Positions 16,239 through 23,999 of a stretch of 64,000 nucleotides of DNA are shown here, piece by piece; positions within the stretch are counted from its first letter, which is position 1; each line of letters starts with the position of its first letter. Both the position numbers and the translations under genes were made by a program. The stretch spans positions 1-64,000 of the forward strand of contig JAAYNP010000026.1 in the NCBI GenBank assembly GCA_012520795.1, in the 5' to 3' direction. The stretch comes from Bacillota bacterium. GTDB lineage: Bacteria; Bacillota; Limnochordia; Darwinibacteriales; DTU012. Below the pieces are notes generated by a model that was given only the letters and a program-made list of their open reading frames with translations, was not told the origin of the DNA and ran no database searches.

Positions 16239-16664
16239 ATGGATTGGCAAAAAGAGGTCTCCGAAGCACGGGCTGTGGCCGCTCGAGTTTTGGATTCTTT
16301 GGACAAGATTGAGAATAAGTTGCGAAGCGCCAGGGGATGGGGGTTTTTTGATCTGCTCGGTGGAGAACTATTCTCGAGCTTGATTAAGCACAGCAAAATG
16401 GATGATGCCCAAAGAATGCTCACTCAGGTTCAGGCCGATCTCTCCCTGCTGCAGAGGGAATTGAAGGATATCGATATCCACTTCGGCGATGAAATCAGTG
16501 TTGGTGGGTTTCAGAAATTCATGGACATTGTTTTCGACAATATCGTATCCGATTGGATGACGCAAAGCAGAATCAATAAAAGCTTGAGAGAGGTTTCCAG
16601 GGTGAGGGCTGCTGTTAATGAAGTATTGGCGGGACTCACCCGTTTGGAGAACGGCAGGGAGTAA
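16239..16664 (+). CDS. Small coiled-coil protein of unknown function
   Basis: A 141-residue, largely helical cytoplasmic protein. A central Gly/Phe-rich hinge (GWGFFDLLGGELFSSLIKHS, near residues 31-50) separates two helical, probably coiled-coil segments, the first ending in KIENKLRSA and the second containing MLTQVQADLSLLQRELKD. Related hypothetical proteins with an LGG..(S/T)LIKHSKMD core occur in Bacillota, but I know no function. The ATG at 16239 is preferred over 16188 because AAGGAGAGG lies eight bases before it. A hairpin follows. Confidence 0.75.
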   Translation: MDWQKEVSEARAVAARVLDSLDKIENKLRSARGWGFFDLLGGELFSSLIKHSKMDDAQRMLTQVQADLSLLQRELKDIDIHFGDEISVGGFQKFMDIVFDNIVSDWMTQSRINKSLREVSRVRAAVNEVLAGLTRLENGRE

Positions 16665-16669
16665 CCCTA

Positions 16670-16696
16670 GCTTAAAGCGGCCCGGGTGCTTTAAGC
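16670..16696 (+). terminator. Hairpin after the coiled-coil gene
   Basis: GCTTAAAGC and GCTTTAAGC pair perfectly over nine bases with a nine-base G/C-rich loop just after the stop. There is no T tract, so termination would be weak. Confidence 0.4.
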
Positions 16697-16801
16697 ACAC
16701 AACCCGGTTAATCCGATGGGAAGGAGTGGTGGCCGCTCAAGTAAAGGCAAGGGACAAACCCAGTATGTATAATAGCTACAAACAAGAGAGGTGTACAGTA
16801 T

Positions 16802-17656
16802 ATGATTAAAATCACATCTGACAGCACCTGCGATCTTTCGCCGGAGCTGCTGTCGAGCCTGGACATTACCTTGCTCCCTCTGCATATTGTAGTCGACGGT
16901 GACGATTATCGGGACAGCGTGGATATTACACCTGAGGATATTGTCAATTTTGTGGAAAAAGAAAAGAAGCGCTGTCAAACGACAGCGGTAAATACCTTTG
17001 AATACCAGGAGTTTTTCTCCCAATTTGCACCCAATTATGAAGCCGTTATTCACTTTAATATTGGTTCGCAGTTTTCTTCATGTCATCAAAATGCAAAATT
17101 GGCCGCCGCAGACTTTGACAATGTTTATGTTGTGAATTCACAGAATCTGTCGACCGGCCAGGGACATGTGGTCCTGGAGGCAGCTTATATGGCCAAAGAG
17201 GGAATCTCAGCACAAGAGATCGTAGAAAAGCTTGATATGCTGATCCCCTGTGTTGATGCCAGTTTTGTTATTGATAAACTGGATTATCTTCATAAGGGTG
17301 GGCGCTGTTCAGGCCTGGAAGCGTTTGGCGCACGGCTTTTGCAGATCAAGCCTTGTATTGAGGTCATTGACGGCAAGATGGTCGTTGGCAAAAAGTACCG
17401 GGGAAGTTTGGAACGCAGTCTCGAACAGTATGTCAAAGACAGGTTGGTGGAGAAAGACAACATTGATTACAGCAGAATCTTTATTACCCACTGCATGTGT
17501 TCCGAGCAAATGGTTGAAAAAGTAAGGGATGCAGTGAATGCGTATGCCAATTTTGAGGAGATCCTGATCACCACTGCAGGCTGCACGATTACCACCCACT
17601 GCGGGCCGAACACTCTTGGCATACTCTGCAAACGAACCGAAAAGAAGCAGTTATAG
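16802..17656 (+). CDS. DegV-family fatty-acid-binding protein
   Basis: A 284-residue DegV-family protein. Members bind a fatty acid and act as the FakB subunit that presents exogenous fatty acids to the kinase FakA. The N-terminal ITSDSTCDLSPELL with conserved Ser/Thr, the central SSCHQNAKLAA, and the GRCSGLEAFGARLLQIKP segment near residues 165-182 are diagnostic. FakA is not in this window. A TATAAT -10 at 16768-16773 lies upstream. The next gene follows after 53 bases that include a GGGACAATGGGGACAG stretch resembling the dispersed repeats. Confidence 0.9.
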   Translation: MIKITSDSTCDLSPELLSSLDITLLPLHIVVDGDDYRDSVDITPEDIVNFVEKEKKRCQTTAVNTFEYQEFFSQFAPNYEAVIHFNIGSQFSSCHQNAKLAAADFDNVYVVNSQNLSTGQGHVVLEAAYMAKEGISAQEIVEKLDMLIPCVDASFVIDKLDYLHKGGRCSGLEAFGARLLQIKPCIEVIDGKMVVGKKYRGSLERSLEQYVKDRLVEKDNIDYSRIFITHCMCSEQMVEKVRDAVNAYANFEEILITTAGCTITTHCGPNTLGILCKRTEKKQL

Positions 17657-17709
17657 GCTTATGTGAAGGTTTTGTTGGGACAATGGGGACAGAAAGGATG
17701 TGACGCCCA

Positions 17710-18528
17710 TTGACACCGATCAACATTCTCGTTACTATCGATGCGAATTACATTCAACCTCTGCAGGTGATGCTCAAATCGATGTTTCTCAATAATCCGG
17801 AGGAGCATTTCCGAGTCTTCCTGATGCATTCCAGGCTTGCACCGGATCATGTTGATGGGATCACAGCTTTTGTGGAACGCAACGGCCACACCCTTTCTGA
17901 AGTAAGAATCGGAGAAGAGTGCTTTTGTGATGCTCCTGTAGTCAAGCATTACACCAAGGAAATGTATTACCGGCTGTTGGCTTTTCGTTATTTGCCGCCG
18001 GAACTGCGCCGGATCTTGTATCTGGATCCTGACATTCTGGTTATCAATCCCATTCGCAGCCTCTATGACACGGACCTATCCGGCTGGTTGTTTGCGGCAG
18101 CTTATCATGACATCATTTTTGCCCGAGAAATCAACCGGCTCCGCTTTCCCGAATACAACATCAAAGCTTACTTCAATTCAGGTGTCTTATTGATGAACCT
18201 GGAGACTATCCGGGCAAGGGTCAGTGAATCAGAGATCTACAACTTTGTCCGCAAGCACAAGAATACTCTGATCCTTCCTGACCAGGACATACTCAACTCG
18301 CTTTATTCGCAAGACATCAAGAAGCTCGATGGGTTCTTGTACAACTATGATGTGCGGTATTACAAATACCGCCTGCTTATGGCCAAAAAGCAGGTCACAA
18401 TGGACAGCATTGTCAACGACACCGTGATCCTGCATTTTTGCGGCAAGCGTAAACCCTGGCACAAAAACTACAGTGGTGCTTTTCATGCGCTTTACAAGCA
18501 CTATCAGAAATTGGCGCTATTACCCTAA
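17710..18528 (+). CDS. Family 8 glycosyltransferase
   Basis: A 272-residue retaining glycosyltransferase of family GT8, which moves a hexose from a nucleotide sugar, often to lipopolysaccharide-type or teichoic cores. The metal-binding DxD is in ILYLDPDILV near residue 103, the FNSGVLLMNL signature is near residue 156, and HFCGKRKPWH near residue 240 is the conserved second metal site. It starts at TTG, with GAAAGGATG about a dozen bases upstream. The stop overlaps the end of the convergent FeoB-associated gene. Confidence 0.88.
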   Translation: MTPINILVTIDANYIQPLQVMLKSMFLNNPEEHFRVFLMHSRLAPDHVDGITAFVERNGHTLSEVRIGEECFCDAPVVKHYTKEMYYRLLAFRYLPPELRRILYLDPDILVINPIRSLYDTDLSGWLFAAAYHDIIFAREINRLRFPEYNIKAYFNSGVLLMNLETIRARVSESEIYNFVRKHKNTLILPDQDILNSLYSQDIKKLDGFLYNYDVRYYKYRLLMAKKQVTMDSIVNDTVILHFCGKRKPWHKNYSGAFHALYKHYQKLALLP

Positions 18529-18688
18529 CTTGCCCTGCCAACATCAATGCCCGGACATGTGCTTTTTCCCGCAAGCTCGCAGCCGCTGCAACCGGGGCAG
18601 CGGTTGCTTGCATATTCCGGTAAGACTTGACTCCAGCCCAGGAAACAACAGCCAGCAAGATAGCTCCGATGATGATGTTGCCGATCAT
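18525..18688 (-). pseudogene. FeoB-associated Cys-rich membrane protein, frameshifted
   Basis: The start frame reads MIGNIIIGAILLAVVSWAGV followed by KSYRNMQA, the single membrane helix of the small FeoB-associated proteins. Shifting one base there gives SNRCPGCSGCELAGKSTCPG and a stop at 18525, the expected Cys-rich tail. The observed ATGCAAGCAACC would be restored by one extra A (CAAAGC), so a one-base loss in an A run explains it. Without correction the frame continues to 18413 with no Cys cluster. A good ribosome site (AAGGAG) precedes the ATG, and a promoter with a Fur-like box lies upstream. It may be a true mutation or a sequencing error. Confidence 0.75.
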
Positions 18689-18800
18689 AGAATCAACTCC
18701 TTGATTCAGCTGCTAGCCACACCAAAGTGTTCTTTTCCTCGCCGGTGTGATCAGGTGCGGGGTAACCAGGTCGGCCAGGTGGTTGTTTTACCTCATCTAT

Positions 18801-18834
18801 GAGAAAGATTATCATTTTCAAAAACCGCTGTCAA
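18801..18834 (-). promoter_or_regulatory. Fur-like box overlapping a leftward promoter
   Basis: GAGAAAGATTATCATTTTC (18801-18819) matches the classical 19-bp Fur consensus at about 15 of 19 positions. On the minus strand TTGACA (18829-18834) and a GATAAT or TAATCT -10 place the box over the promoter that would transcribe the FeoB-associated gene. The 110 bases between box and gene hold a short open stretch ending in a stop beside the gene's ribosome site, perhaps a scar of a lost gene. Confidence 0.65.
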
Positions 18835-18951
18835 TACTTTTACCATGTAAATTTTAATTAGGCAGGGTTTAGTCAAAGCGGTACCGAAATTGCACACCAG
18901 TGGTATTCAAGTCTGATTCTGGGAGTTAAGTATCGATTGGAGGGGATCAAA

Positions 18952-20286
18952 ATGGCGGTTTTTGAAAACTGTACCCTGAAATTCCCCCATCAGCCACCGC
19001 CCAGGGCTGCAAAACCAGATTTCAAGAAGGGGCAAAGGCCGAGGCCGGCAGATAAGTATAGTCTGTGGGGGTCGCACGATCCGGCCATTTTTCGTGATCC
19101 GGTAACGGAAAACTACTACACATACTGTACCGGGGCCATTGCCCGCCGATCCCGGGATTTGATAGTCTGGGAGAATGTCGGCAAGGTAGTGGAGAATCCG
19201 CCGCCTGAATCGGTGGAATGGGTTGGCGGCAATGCGATTTGGGCGCCGGATATCATCAAGGCCGGCGATGAATACAGGTTGTACTGTTCAAATTCCACCT
19301 GGGGCGTGCGCCAGTCATGCATTTTTCTAGCAGCAGCCGACAATCCTGAAGGGCCGTTTGTGCCCAGGGGTATTGTCCTGAAAACCAGTGATCAGCTTCC
19401 GGTGAATGCAATCGATGCCAACCCTGTTGTTGACCAGGCAACCGGCGAGCAGTACATGGCCTATGGCTCATTTTGGGGAGGCTGCCATATCCTGAAACTG
19501 GATCCGGCTACAGGGCTGGCGGCAGAAGAAGGGATCGGCAAATGCATTGCCAGAAGGCCTTCTTGGACTGACTGCTCCATCGAAGGGCCGTACATTGTCT
19601 ACAATCCCGACACTGAATATTACTACCTGTTTGTCTCCTACGGTTCTTTAGCCAGCGACTACAACATCAGGGTCGGCCGCAGCCGGTCGGTAACCGGGCC
19701 TTACCTTGATCACAACGGGCGGAATTTGGCGGATCTCGAAGACTACCGCAGTGAGGTCGGGTACATGGTTGCCTGCGGCTACCGGTTTCACGGAAGCCCG
19801 GGAGTCATGGGTCCCGGGCACAACTCTGTGCTGCGGGATTTTGATGGGCAGTGGTATCTGGCCTGCCATATCCGGGAACATGATTTTTACACACCCCAGA
19901 TATCCACGATGCACATTCACAAGATGTTTTGGACCGCAGACGGCTGGCCGGTGATCAATCCCCAGTGCTATGCAGGCGAGCAGTCTCAGTCGCTGGAACG
20001 GCGGTGGCTTGTGGGCATGTATGAACGGATCAAACTTGTCCCAGCAGTACCCCAAGGAGTGATCAATTCTGTGCCAATGATTCTGGCTGAAGACGGCAGT
20101 TTTCGGTGCTGTTCCCTAAAGGGAAAATGGGAGCAGCTTGATGATGCCACCATCAGAATCGAGTTCGGGAATACCGAGGAAATATGTATTGTCACCCCTG
20201 CCTGGGACTGGGACCGGGATGAGCCGACTCTGTGCATCACTGGCAGGGATCAGTTCGGAACAGCGGTTTGGGGCAAGAAAATATAG
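18952..20286 (+). CDS. GH43 arabinan endo-1,5-alpha-L-arabinosidase-like enzyme
   Basis: A 444-residue GH43 enzyme. The propeller carries Asp43 (SHDPAIFRDP), Asp155 (NAIDANPVV) and Glu211 (CSIEGPYIVY) as the base, pKa modulator and acid expected of the family. GPGHNSVLRDFDGQWYLACH near residues 283-302 resembles endo-arabinanases. Residues 340-444 form a lipocalin-like C-terminal beta-barrel, as in AbnB-type enzymes (GSFRCCSLKGKWEQL; VTPAWDWDRDEPTL). No signal peptide is present, so the substrate is probably short arabino-oligosaccharides. The ATG at 18952 follows GGAGGGG; the earlier TTG at 18937 lies inside that site. A GpsA-family gene follows 69 bases later. Confidence 0.87.
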   Translation: MAVFENCTLKFPHQPPPRAAKPDFKKGQRPRPADKYSLWGSHDPAIFRDPVTENYYTYCTGAIARRSRDLIVWENVGKVVENPPPESVEWVGGNAIWAPDIIKAGDEYRLYCSNSTWGVRQSCIFLAAADNPEGPFVPRGIVLKTSDQLPVNAIDANPVVDQATGEQYMAYGSFWGGCHILKLDPATGLAAEEGIGKCIARRPSWTDCSIEGPYIVYNPDTEYYYLFVSYGSLASDYNIRVGRSRSVTGPYLDHNGRNLADLEDYRSEVGYMVACGYRFHGSPGVMGPGHNSVLRDFDGQWYLACHIREHDFYTPQISTMHIHKMFWTADGWPVINPQCYAGEQSQSLERRWLVGMYERIKLVPAVPQGVINSVPMILAEDGSFRCCSLKGKWEQLDDATIRIEFGNTEEICIVTPAWDWDRDEPTLCITGRDQFGTAVWGKKI

Positions 20287-20355
20287 GACATGAATTGAAA
20301 AGAGGCGAAGTATTGGTGCCGCCGTTGATTGACCACTTGACAGGGAGGAATTTGA

Positions 20356-21396
20356 GTGAGCACTGCAGCAATTGTCGGAGCCGGTATGATGGGTTCGGCC
20401 ATGTGCGTGCCGCTGTGTGACAACGGACATGAGGTGCGTTTGGTTGGGACTGATCTTGATCGTGAAATCATTGAGAGTGTGGCCAGAGACCGCTGGCATC
20501 CTACGCTTCAACGGAAACTGCCCCGGGGAATCGTGCCTATGCAGGTGGAGGCACTGGCTGCAGCCGTTTCAAACGCGGATCTAATCATCTGCGGTGTGAG
20601 CAGCTTTGGCGTGGAATGGTTTGCCGAGCATGTGGTGCCGCTGATCCCTGCAGGGACACCGGTGCTGGCGGTAACCAAAGGATTGGCTGAAGGCGAAAAC
20701 GGATGTCTGATACCTTATCCCCATTGGTGGGCGCGAAATGCAAAGACAGGCCGGCACCTTTCGTTCAATGCCATCGGAGGGCCCTGCACAAGCTATGAAC
20801 TGGCGGATCGCCGCCATTCCCATGTGCACTTTTGCGGCAGTGAGCTCGCTGTACTAAAGAAACTTAAGGCTGTGTTGGAAACAGCGTACTACCATGTATC
20901 GCTGTCCACAGATGTGGTGGGTATCGAATCGGCTGCAGCCTTGAAGAACGCCTACGCTTTAGTGGTCACCCTGGCGGTAGGCCTGCAGCAGCGGGTTGAA
21001 GGGGAAGGCTGCCAATTGGCGAATAATCCCCAGGCGGCGCTGTTTGGGCAAAGCGTACGGGAAATGACTGAATTGGTCAGGCTTTTGGGCGGCAGGCCGG
21101 AGAGCGTTACCGCCGGAATTGCCGATCTGTTTGTCACCATCTTCGGCGGGAGGACTCGCAAGCTCGGGACCCTGCTTGGCCGGGGGCTGACGTTTTCGCA
21201 GGCTATGGAGGAGCTGTCTGGCGTAACCTTGGAATCGGTGGTGATTACCACCAGGATTGCCCGGGCGGTGCGGGGCCAGGCTGCCCAAGGGTTTGCGCCG
21301 GACGATGCATTTCCGCTTTTGATGCATATTGATGAGGTAATCAATAAAGGCGCAGCGGTGAATCTACCCTGGCATAAGTTCTCTTTACCGGCTTAA
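20356..21396 (+). CDS. GpsA-family NAD(P)-dependent dehydrogenase
   Basis: A 346-residue member of the glycerol-3-phosphate dehydrogenase (GpsA) family. The nucleotide-binding motif is AIVGAGMMGSAMCVPL near residues 4-19, the GGPCTSYELAD region replaces the usual GPSFAxE, and the catalytic Lys lies in AALKNAYAL near residue 198. It starts at GTG behind GGGAGG. Standard enzymes make sn-glycerol 3-phosphate for lipids, but the divergent motifs and the GH43 neighbour suggest a different polyol or sugar phosphate; this is inference. Its end overlaps the convergent zinc-ribbon gene by 12 bases. Confidence 0.82.
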   Translation: MSTAAIVGAGMMGSAMCVPLCDNGHEVRLVGTDLDREIIESVARDRWHPTLQRKLPRGIVPMQVEALAAAVSNADLIICGVSSFGVEWFAEHVVPLIPAGTPVLAVTKGLAEGENGCLIPYPHWWARNAKTGRHLSFNAIGGPCTSYELADRRHSHVHFCGSELAVLKKLKAVLETAYYHVSLSTDVVGIESAAALKNAYALVVTLAVGLQQRVEGEGCQLANNPQAALFGQSVREMTELVRLLGGRPESVTAGIADLFVTIFGGRTRKLGTLLGRGLTFSQAMEELSGVTLESVVITTRIARAVRGQAAQGFAPDDAFPLLMHIDEVINKGAAVNLPWHKFSLPA

Positions 21397-21759
21397 TGGC
21401 GATCCGCAGTGGGGGCAGTAGGCAAATCTCGGGTCAAGCCTGGCGGAGCAGTTGGGGCAGGCTGGGGCTGCTGTTCTGTCACTGCAGCGGATGTGTTCTT
21501 TTTCAATTACAACTGAATGACCGGCTTCGATATTGGAGCCGGTTTCCTGATCCAGTTCACAGATTCGGCTGCAGCAGTGGGTTTGAATATAGTAACGCCT
21601 GTTCCAGCGCCATACTGGGACAAAGAAAACGTGGAAGTAGTAGTAGCTTTTGATGATGTCATAGCGGCCGTATCTTTCGCACACAGGGCAAATGACCGCT
21701 GATTCGGAGGTTATGTGCTGGGTTTTATTCTGGATCCCGAAAATGCCCACAAAGAACAT
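21385..21759 (-). CDS. Double zinc-ribbon protein
   Basis: A 124-residue protein with two predicted zinc sites. The first is CPVC near residue 24 paired with CCSRIC near residue 61. The second is a C-terminal zinc ribbon, CPNC and CPHC, spanning about residues 100-119. A hydrophobic aromatic strand (SYYYFHVFFVPVWRW) lies between the halves of the first site. Such small proteins occur widely in Bacillota with no known function. The ATG at 21759 is preferred to 21813 because the extra residues are not conserved-looking and the family usually starts near MFFVGIFG. Confidence 0.75.
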   Translation of the reverse strand: MFFVGIFGIQNKTQHITSESAVICPVCERYGRYDIIKSYYYFHVFFVPVWRWNRRYYIQTHCCSRICELDQETGSNIEAGHSVVIEKEHIRCSDRTAAPACPNCSARLDPRFAYCPHCGSPLSR

Positions 21760-21907
21760 CCGCTCCACTCCTGTACCATGAGAGTCCCAAGCCGGCCTGC
21801 GGCTGACAGTCACCGGTTCCTTCGTCTATTATATTACACCGACGTATCCGCTGGCAATCTTTACAATATGTTAACAAAAACAGCGCCAAAAAAATGCCGG
21901 CCGGGTA

Positions 21908-21951
21908 TTGACAAAAGTCTATATACTGTATATATTGTATATGTACAGTAT
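21908..21951 (+). promoter_or_regulatory. Promoter and operator of the YtrA-type operon
   Basis: TTGACA (21908-21913) and TATATT (21931-21936) are 17 bases apart. ATACTGTA (21923-21930) and TACAGTAT (21944-21951) form an inverted repeat with a 13-base centre that covers the -10. This fits autorepression by the GntR/YtrA-type regulator encoded 45 bases downstream. Confidence 0.8.
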
Positions 21952-21995
21952 GAATTGTATATCTTTTAGGGAACGATATGGCAGGAGGTGACTGG

Positions 21996-22376
21996 TTGGA
22001 TATCATTATCAGCAACTCCAGCGGAAAACCGCTGTATGAGCAGATAATAGGGCAGATCAAAAAAATGATCATCTCCGGAGAACTAAAACCCGGTGAAATG
22101 CTGCCATCCATGCGTTATCTGGCCAAAGAGTTAAGGATCAGCGTGATTACAACCAAGAGAGCCTATGAGGAATTAGAACGAGAAGGGTTCATTACTACGG
22201 TACAGGGCAAAGGCAGTTTTGTATCGGAGCACAATATGGAGTTAATCCGCGAGCAGCAGCTGCGGCTTGTCGAGCAATATCTGGAGCAGGCAGTCGCTGC
22301 CGCCAAACAGGCAGGGATATCGCAGGAAGAGATGGTTACTATCGTAGAGGTGTACTATCAAGAGGGGGATCATTAG
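21996..22376 (+). CDS. GntR-family regulator, YtrA subfamily
   Basis: A 126-residue repressor. The winged HTH spans residues 8-78 (GKPLYEQIIGQIKKMIISGE; LPSMRYLAKELRISVITTKR; GFITTVQGKGSFV). The short C-terminal helical tail for dimerisation is typical of the YtrA subfamily, which controls ABC exporter operons, often in response to cell-wall antibiotics. The TTG start at 21996 follows AGGAGGTG and gives the usual MDIII opening; the longer ATG at 21978 overlaps the ribosome site. An ATPase gene begins one base after its stop. It probably represses its own operon at 21908-21951. Confidence 0.9.
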   Translation: MDIIISNSSGKPLYEQIIGQIKKMIISGELKPGEMLPSMRYLAKELRISVITTKRAYEELEREGFITTVQGKGSFVSEHNMELIREQQLRLVEQYLEQAVAAAKQAGISQEEMVTIVEVYYQEGDH

Positions 22377-22377
22377 T

Positions 22378-23223
22378 ATGAGGAATGTGCTGGAAATAAA
22401 CGGATTAACCAAAACTTATGACCGCTTTACACTGGACAATATCAGTTTTGCCCTGCCCGAGGGCAGTATCATGGGATTTATCGGGGAAAATGGGGCAGGC
22501 AAGACTACTACCATCAAGCTGATTCTCAATATTATTAACCGTGACAAGGGCAAAATCAAGATCTTCGGCCGTGACAACAAGGTCGATGATGCCGAGCTCA
22601 AACAGGACATCGGTGTTGTCCTGGATGAAATCAATTTTCCCGACAGTCTGACACCTCGAAACATCAATCAATTCATGCGCCATATCTACAGCAACTGGGA
22701 TCAGCAGGTTTTCTACAATCACCTCGACCAGTTTGCTTTGCCGCAGTGTAAGGAGTTGAAATCGTTTTCCCGGGGCATGAAAATGAAGCTGTCGATTGCC
22801 GTGGCCCTTTCGCACAACGCCAAATTGTTGATTCTGGACGAACCGACCAGCGGGCTGGATCCCGTAGTCCGTGATGAGATTCTCGACATTTTTCTCGAAT
22901 TTATCCAGGATGAGCAGCATTCGATTTTCCTCTCTACCCATATAACCAGCGATATCGAGAAGGTAGCGGATTACATTACCTTCATTCATCAGGGGAAATT
23001 GGTCTTTGTCGAGGAGACGGATCAGCTTTTGATCCGGTACGGTATCTTGAAGTGCGGACTGCAGGAATTCGCAAAGCTTGAACCGGGCTCTGTATTGAGG
23101 TACCGCAAGAACCGTTTTGGTGTGGACGCTTTGGTGGAAAGGGAAAAATTTGAAGGTTTTACGGTGGATAATGCCACTATTGAAGAGATTATGTTATTCA
23201 TCATTCGGGGGGAAAAGCAATGA
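22378..23223 (+). CDS. ABC transporter ATP-binding protein of the YtrA-type operon
   Basis: A 281-residue ATPase. Walker A is GENGAGKTTT near residue 38, the Q-loop region follows, the signature is a divergent KSFSRGMKMKL near residue 124 and Walker B is LLILDEPTSGLD near residue 147, with the switch His in LSTHI. The C-terminal 60 residues are a poorly conserved extension common in drug or bacitracin-type exporters. It overlaps the permease gene by four bases (ATGA), so the pair is translated together. The substrate is unknown; lipid-linked antibiotics are a fair guess from the regulator class. Confidence 0.92.
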   Translation: MRNVLEINGLTKTYDRFTLDNISFALPEGSIMGFIGENGAGKTTTIKLILNIINRDKGKIKIFGRDNKVDDAELKQDIGVVLDEINFPDSLTPRNINQFMRHIYSNWDQQVFYNHLDQFALPQCKELKSFSRGMKMKLSIAVALSHNAKLLILDEPTSGLDPVVRDEILDIFLEFIQDEQHSIFLSTHITSDIEKVADYITFIHQGKLVFVEETDQLLIRYGILKCGLQEFAKLEPGSVLRYRKNRFGVDALVEREKFEGFTVDNATIEEIMLFIIRGEKQ

Positions 23224-23837
23224 TCGGGTTGTTGATCAAAGACTTGTATACGTTGAAACGGCAGTTGCGAATTGTGGTGCTCATTTCAGTTATCTACTTC
23301 GCCGTTGCAGTTTTGTCCAAAAACCTGGGCATGTTTACGGGGATTGCGATGATGTGTGCAATCGTGCTGCCGATAACTTCAATGGCTTACGATGAACAAT
23401 GCAAATGGGATCGGTATGCCCTGGCCACGCCCCTGTCGCGGACAACAATAGTGTTGAGTAAATATGTATTGGGTGTGCTTTTGAATATCGTGGGAGTGTT
23501 GCTGGTGTGTGCTGCACATCTGACTGGCGCTCGATTCGGACTGAGTGTAGATGGCGAGTTGCTGCCAACAGTGTTTGGCATGAGCACAGGCGCATTGGCG
23601 GTCATGTCCGTGATCCTGCCGCTGATGTACAAGTTTGGTGTGGAAAAGGCAAGGTTGATTATGGTGATTGTCTTTTTGGTGCCGTTTCTCCTGGTCATGG
23701 CCGCATCCCGGTTCCAACTGGAATTGTCGCTTGATCTGGTCAAACAGTATGTCTACCTTTTGCCGGTGGCTGTGATAGGCATGATCTTGGTTTCTCTCTA
23801 CTGTTCGATCAGGATTTACAAGGGAAAGGAGTTTTAG
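23220..23837 (+). CDS. ABC-2 type permease of the YtrA-type operon
   Basis: A 205-residue membrane protein with six hydrophobic segments. The start MIGLLIKDLYTLKRQLRIVV and the AYDEQCKWDRYALATPLSR segment near residues 55-73 match the ABC-2 permease group found with YtrA regulators. It likely forms a homodimer with two copies of the preceding ATPase. A long imperfect hairpin follows at 23893. Confidence 0.88.
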   Translation: MIGLLIKDLYTLKRQLRIVVLISVIYFAVAVLSKNLGMFTGIAMMCAIVLPITSMAYDEQCKWDRYALATPLSRTTIVLSKYVLGVLLNIVGVLLVCAAHLTGARFGLSVDGELLPTVFGMSTGALAVMSVILPLMYKFGVEKARLIMVIVFLVPFLLVMAASRFQLELSLDLVKQYVYLLPVAVIGMILVSLYCSIRIYKGKEF

Positions 23838-23892
23838 AGTGCCAATTTAGAGGAATCCTTCCCTTAGGGCAGAAATAATAAGGCAAATGGCA

Positions 23893-23948
23893 GACCCCAT
23901 TGGCTCGGCCATGCTGGTTACCCTGTGCTGATGGAGCCATATGGGGTC
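23893..23948 (+). terminator. Long hairpin after the YtrA-type operon
   Basis: GACCCCAT-TGGCTC pairs with GAGCCATATGGGGTC, with one bulge, enclosing about 27 bases. The following sequence (ACTTTGTG) is not a T tract, so it is a possible but weak terminator before the MFS gene. Confidence 0.4.
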
Positions 23949-23999
23949 ACTTTGTGCAAGAATCAGGAATAACATGAAGATCATATGGGGGCCAGTTTG

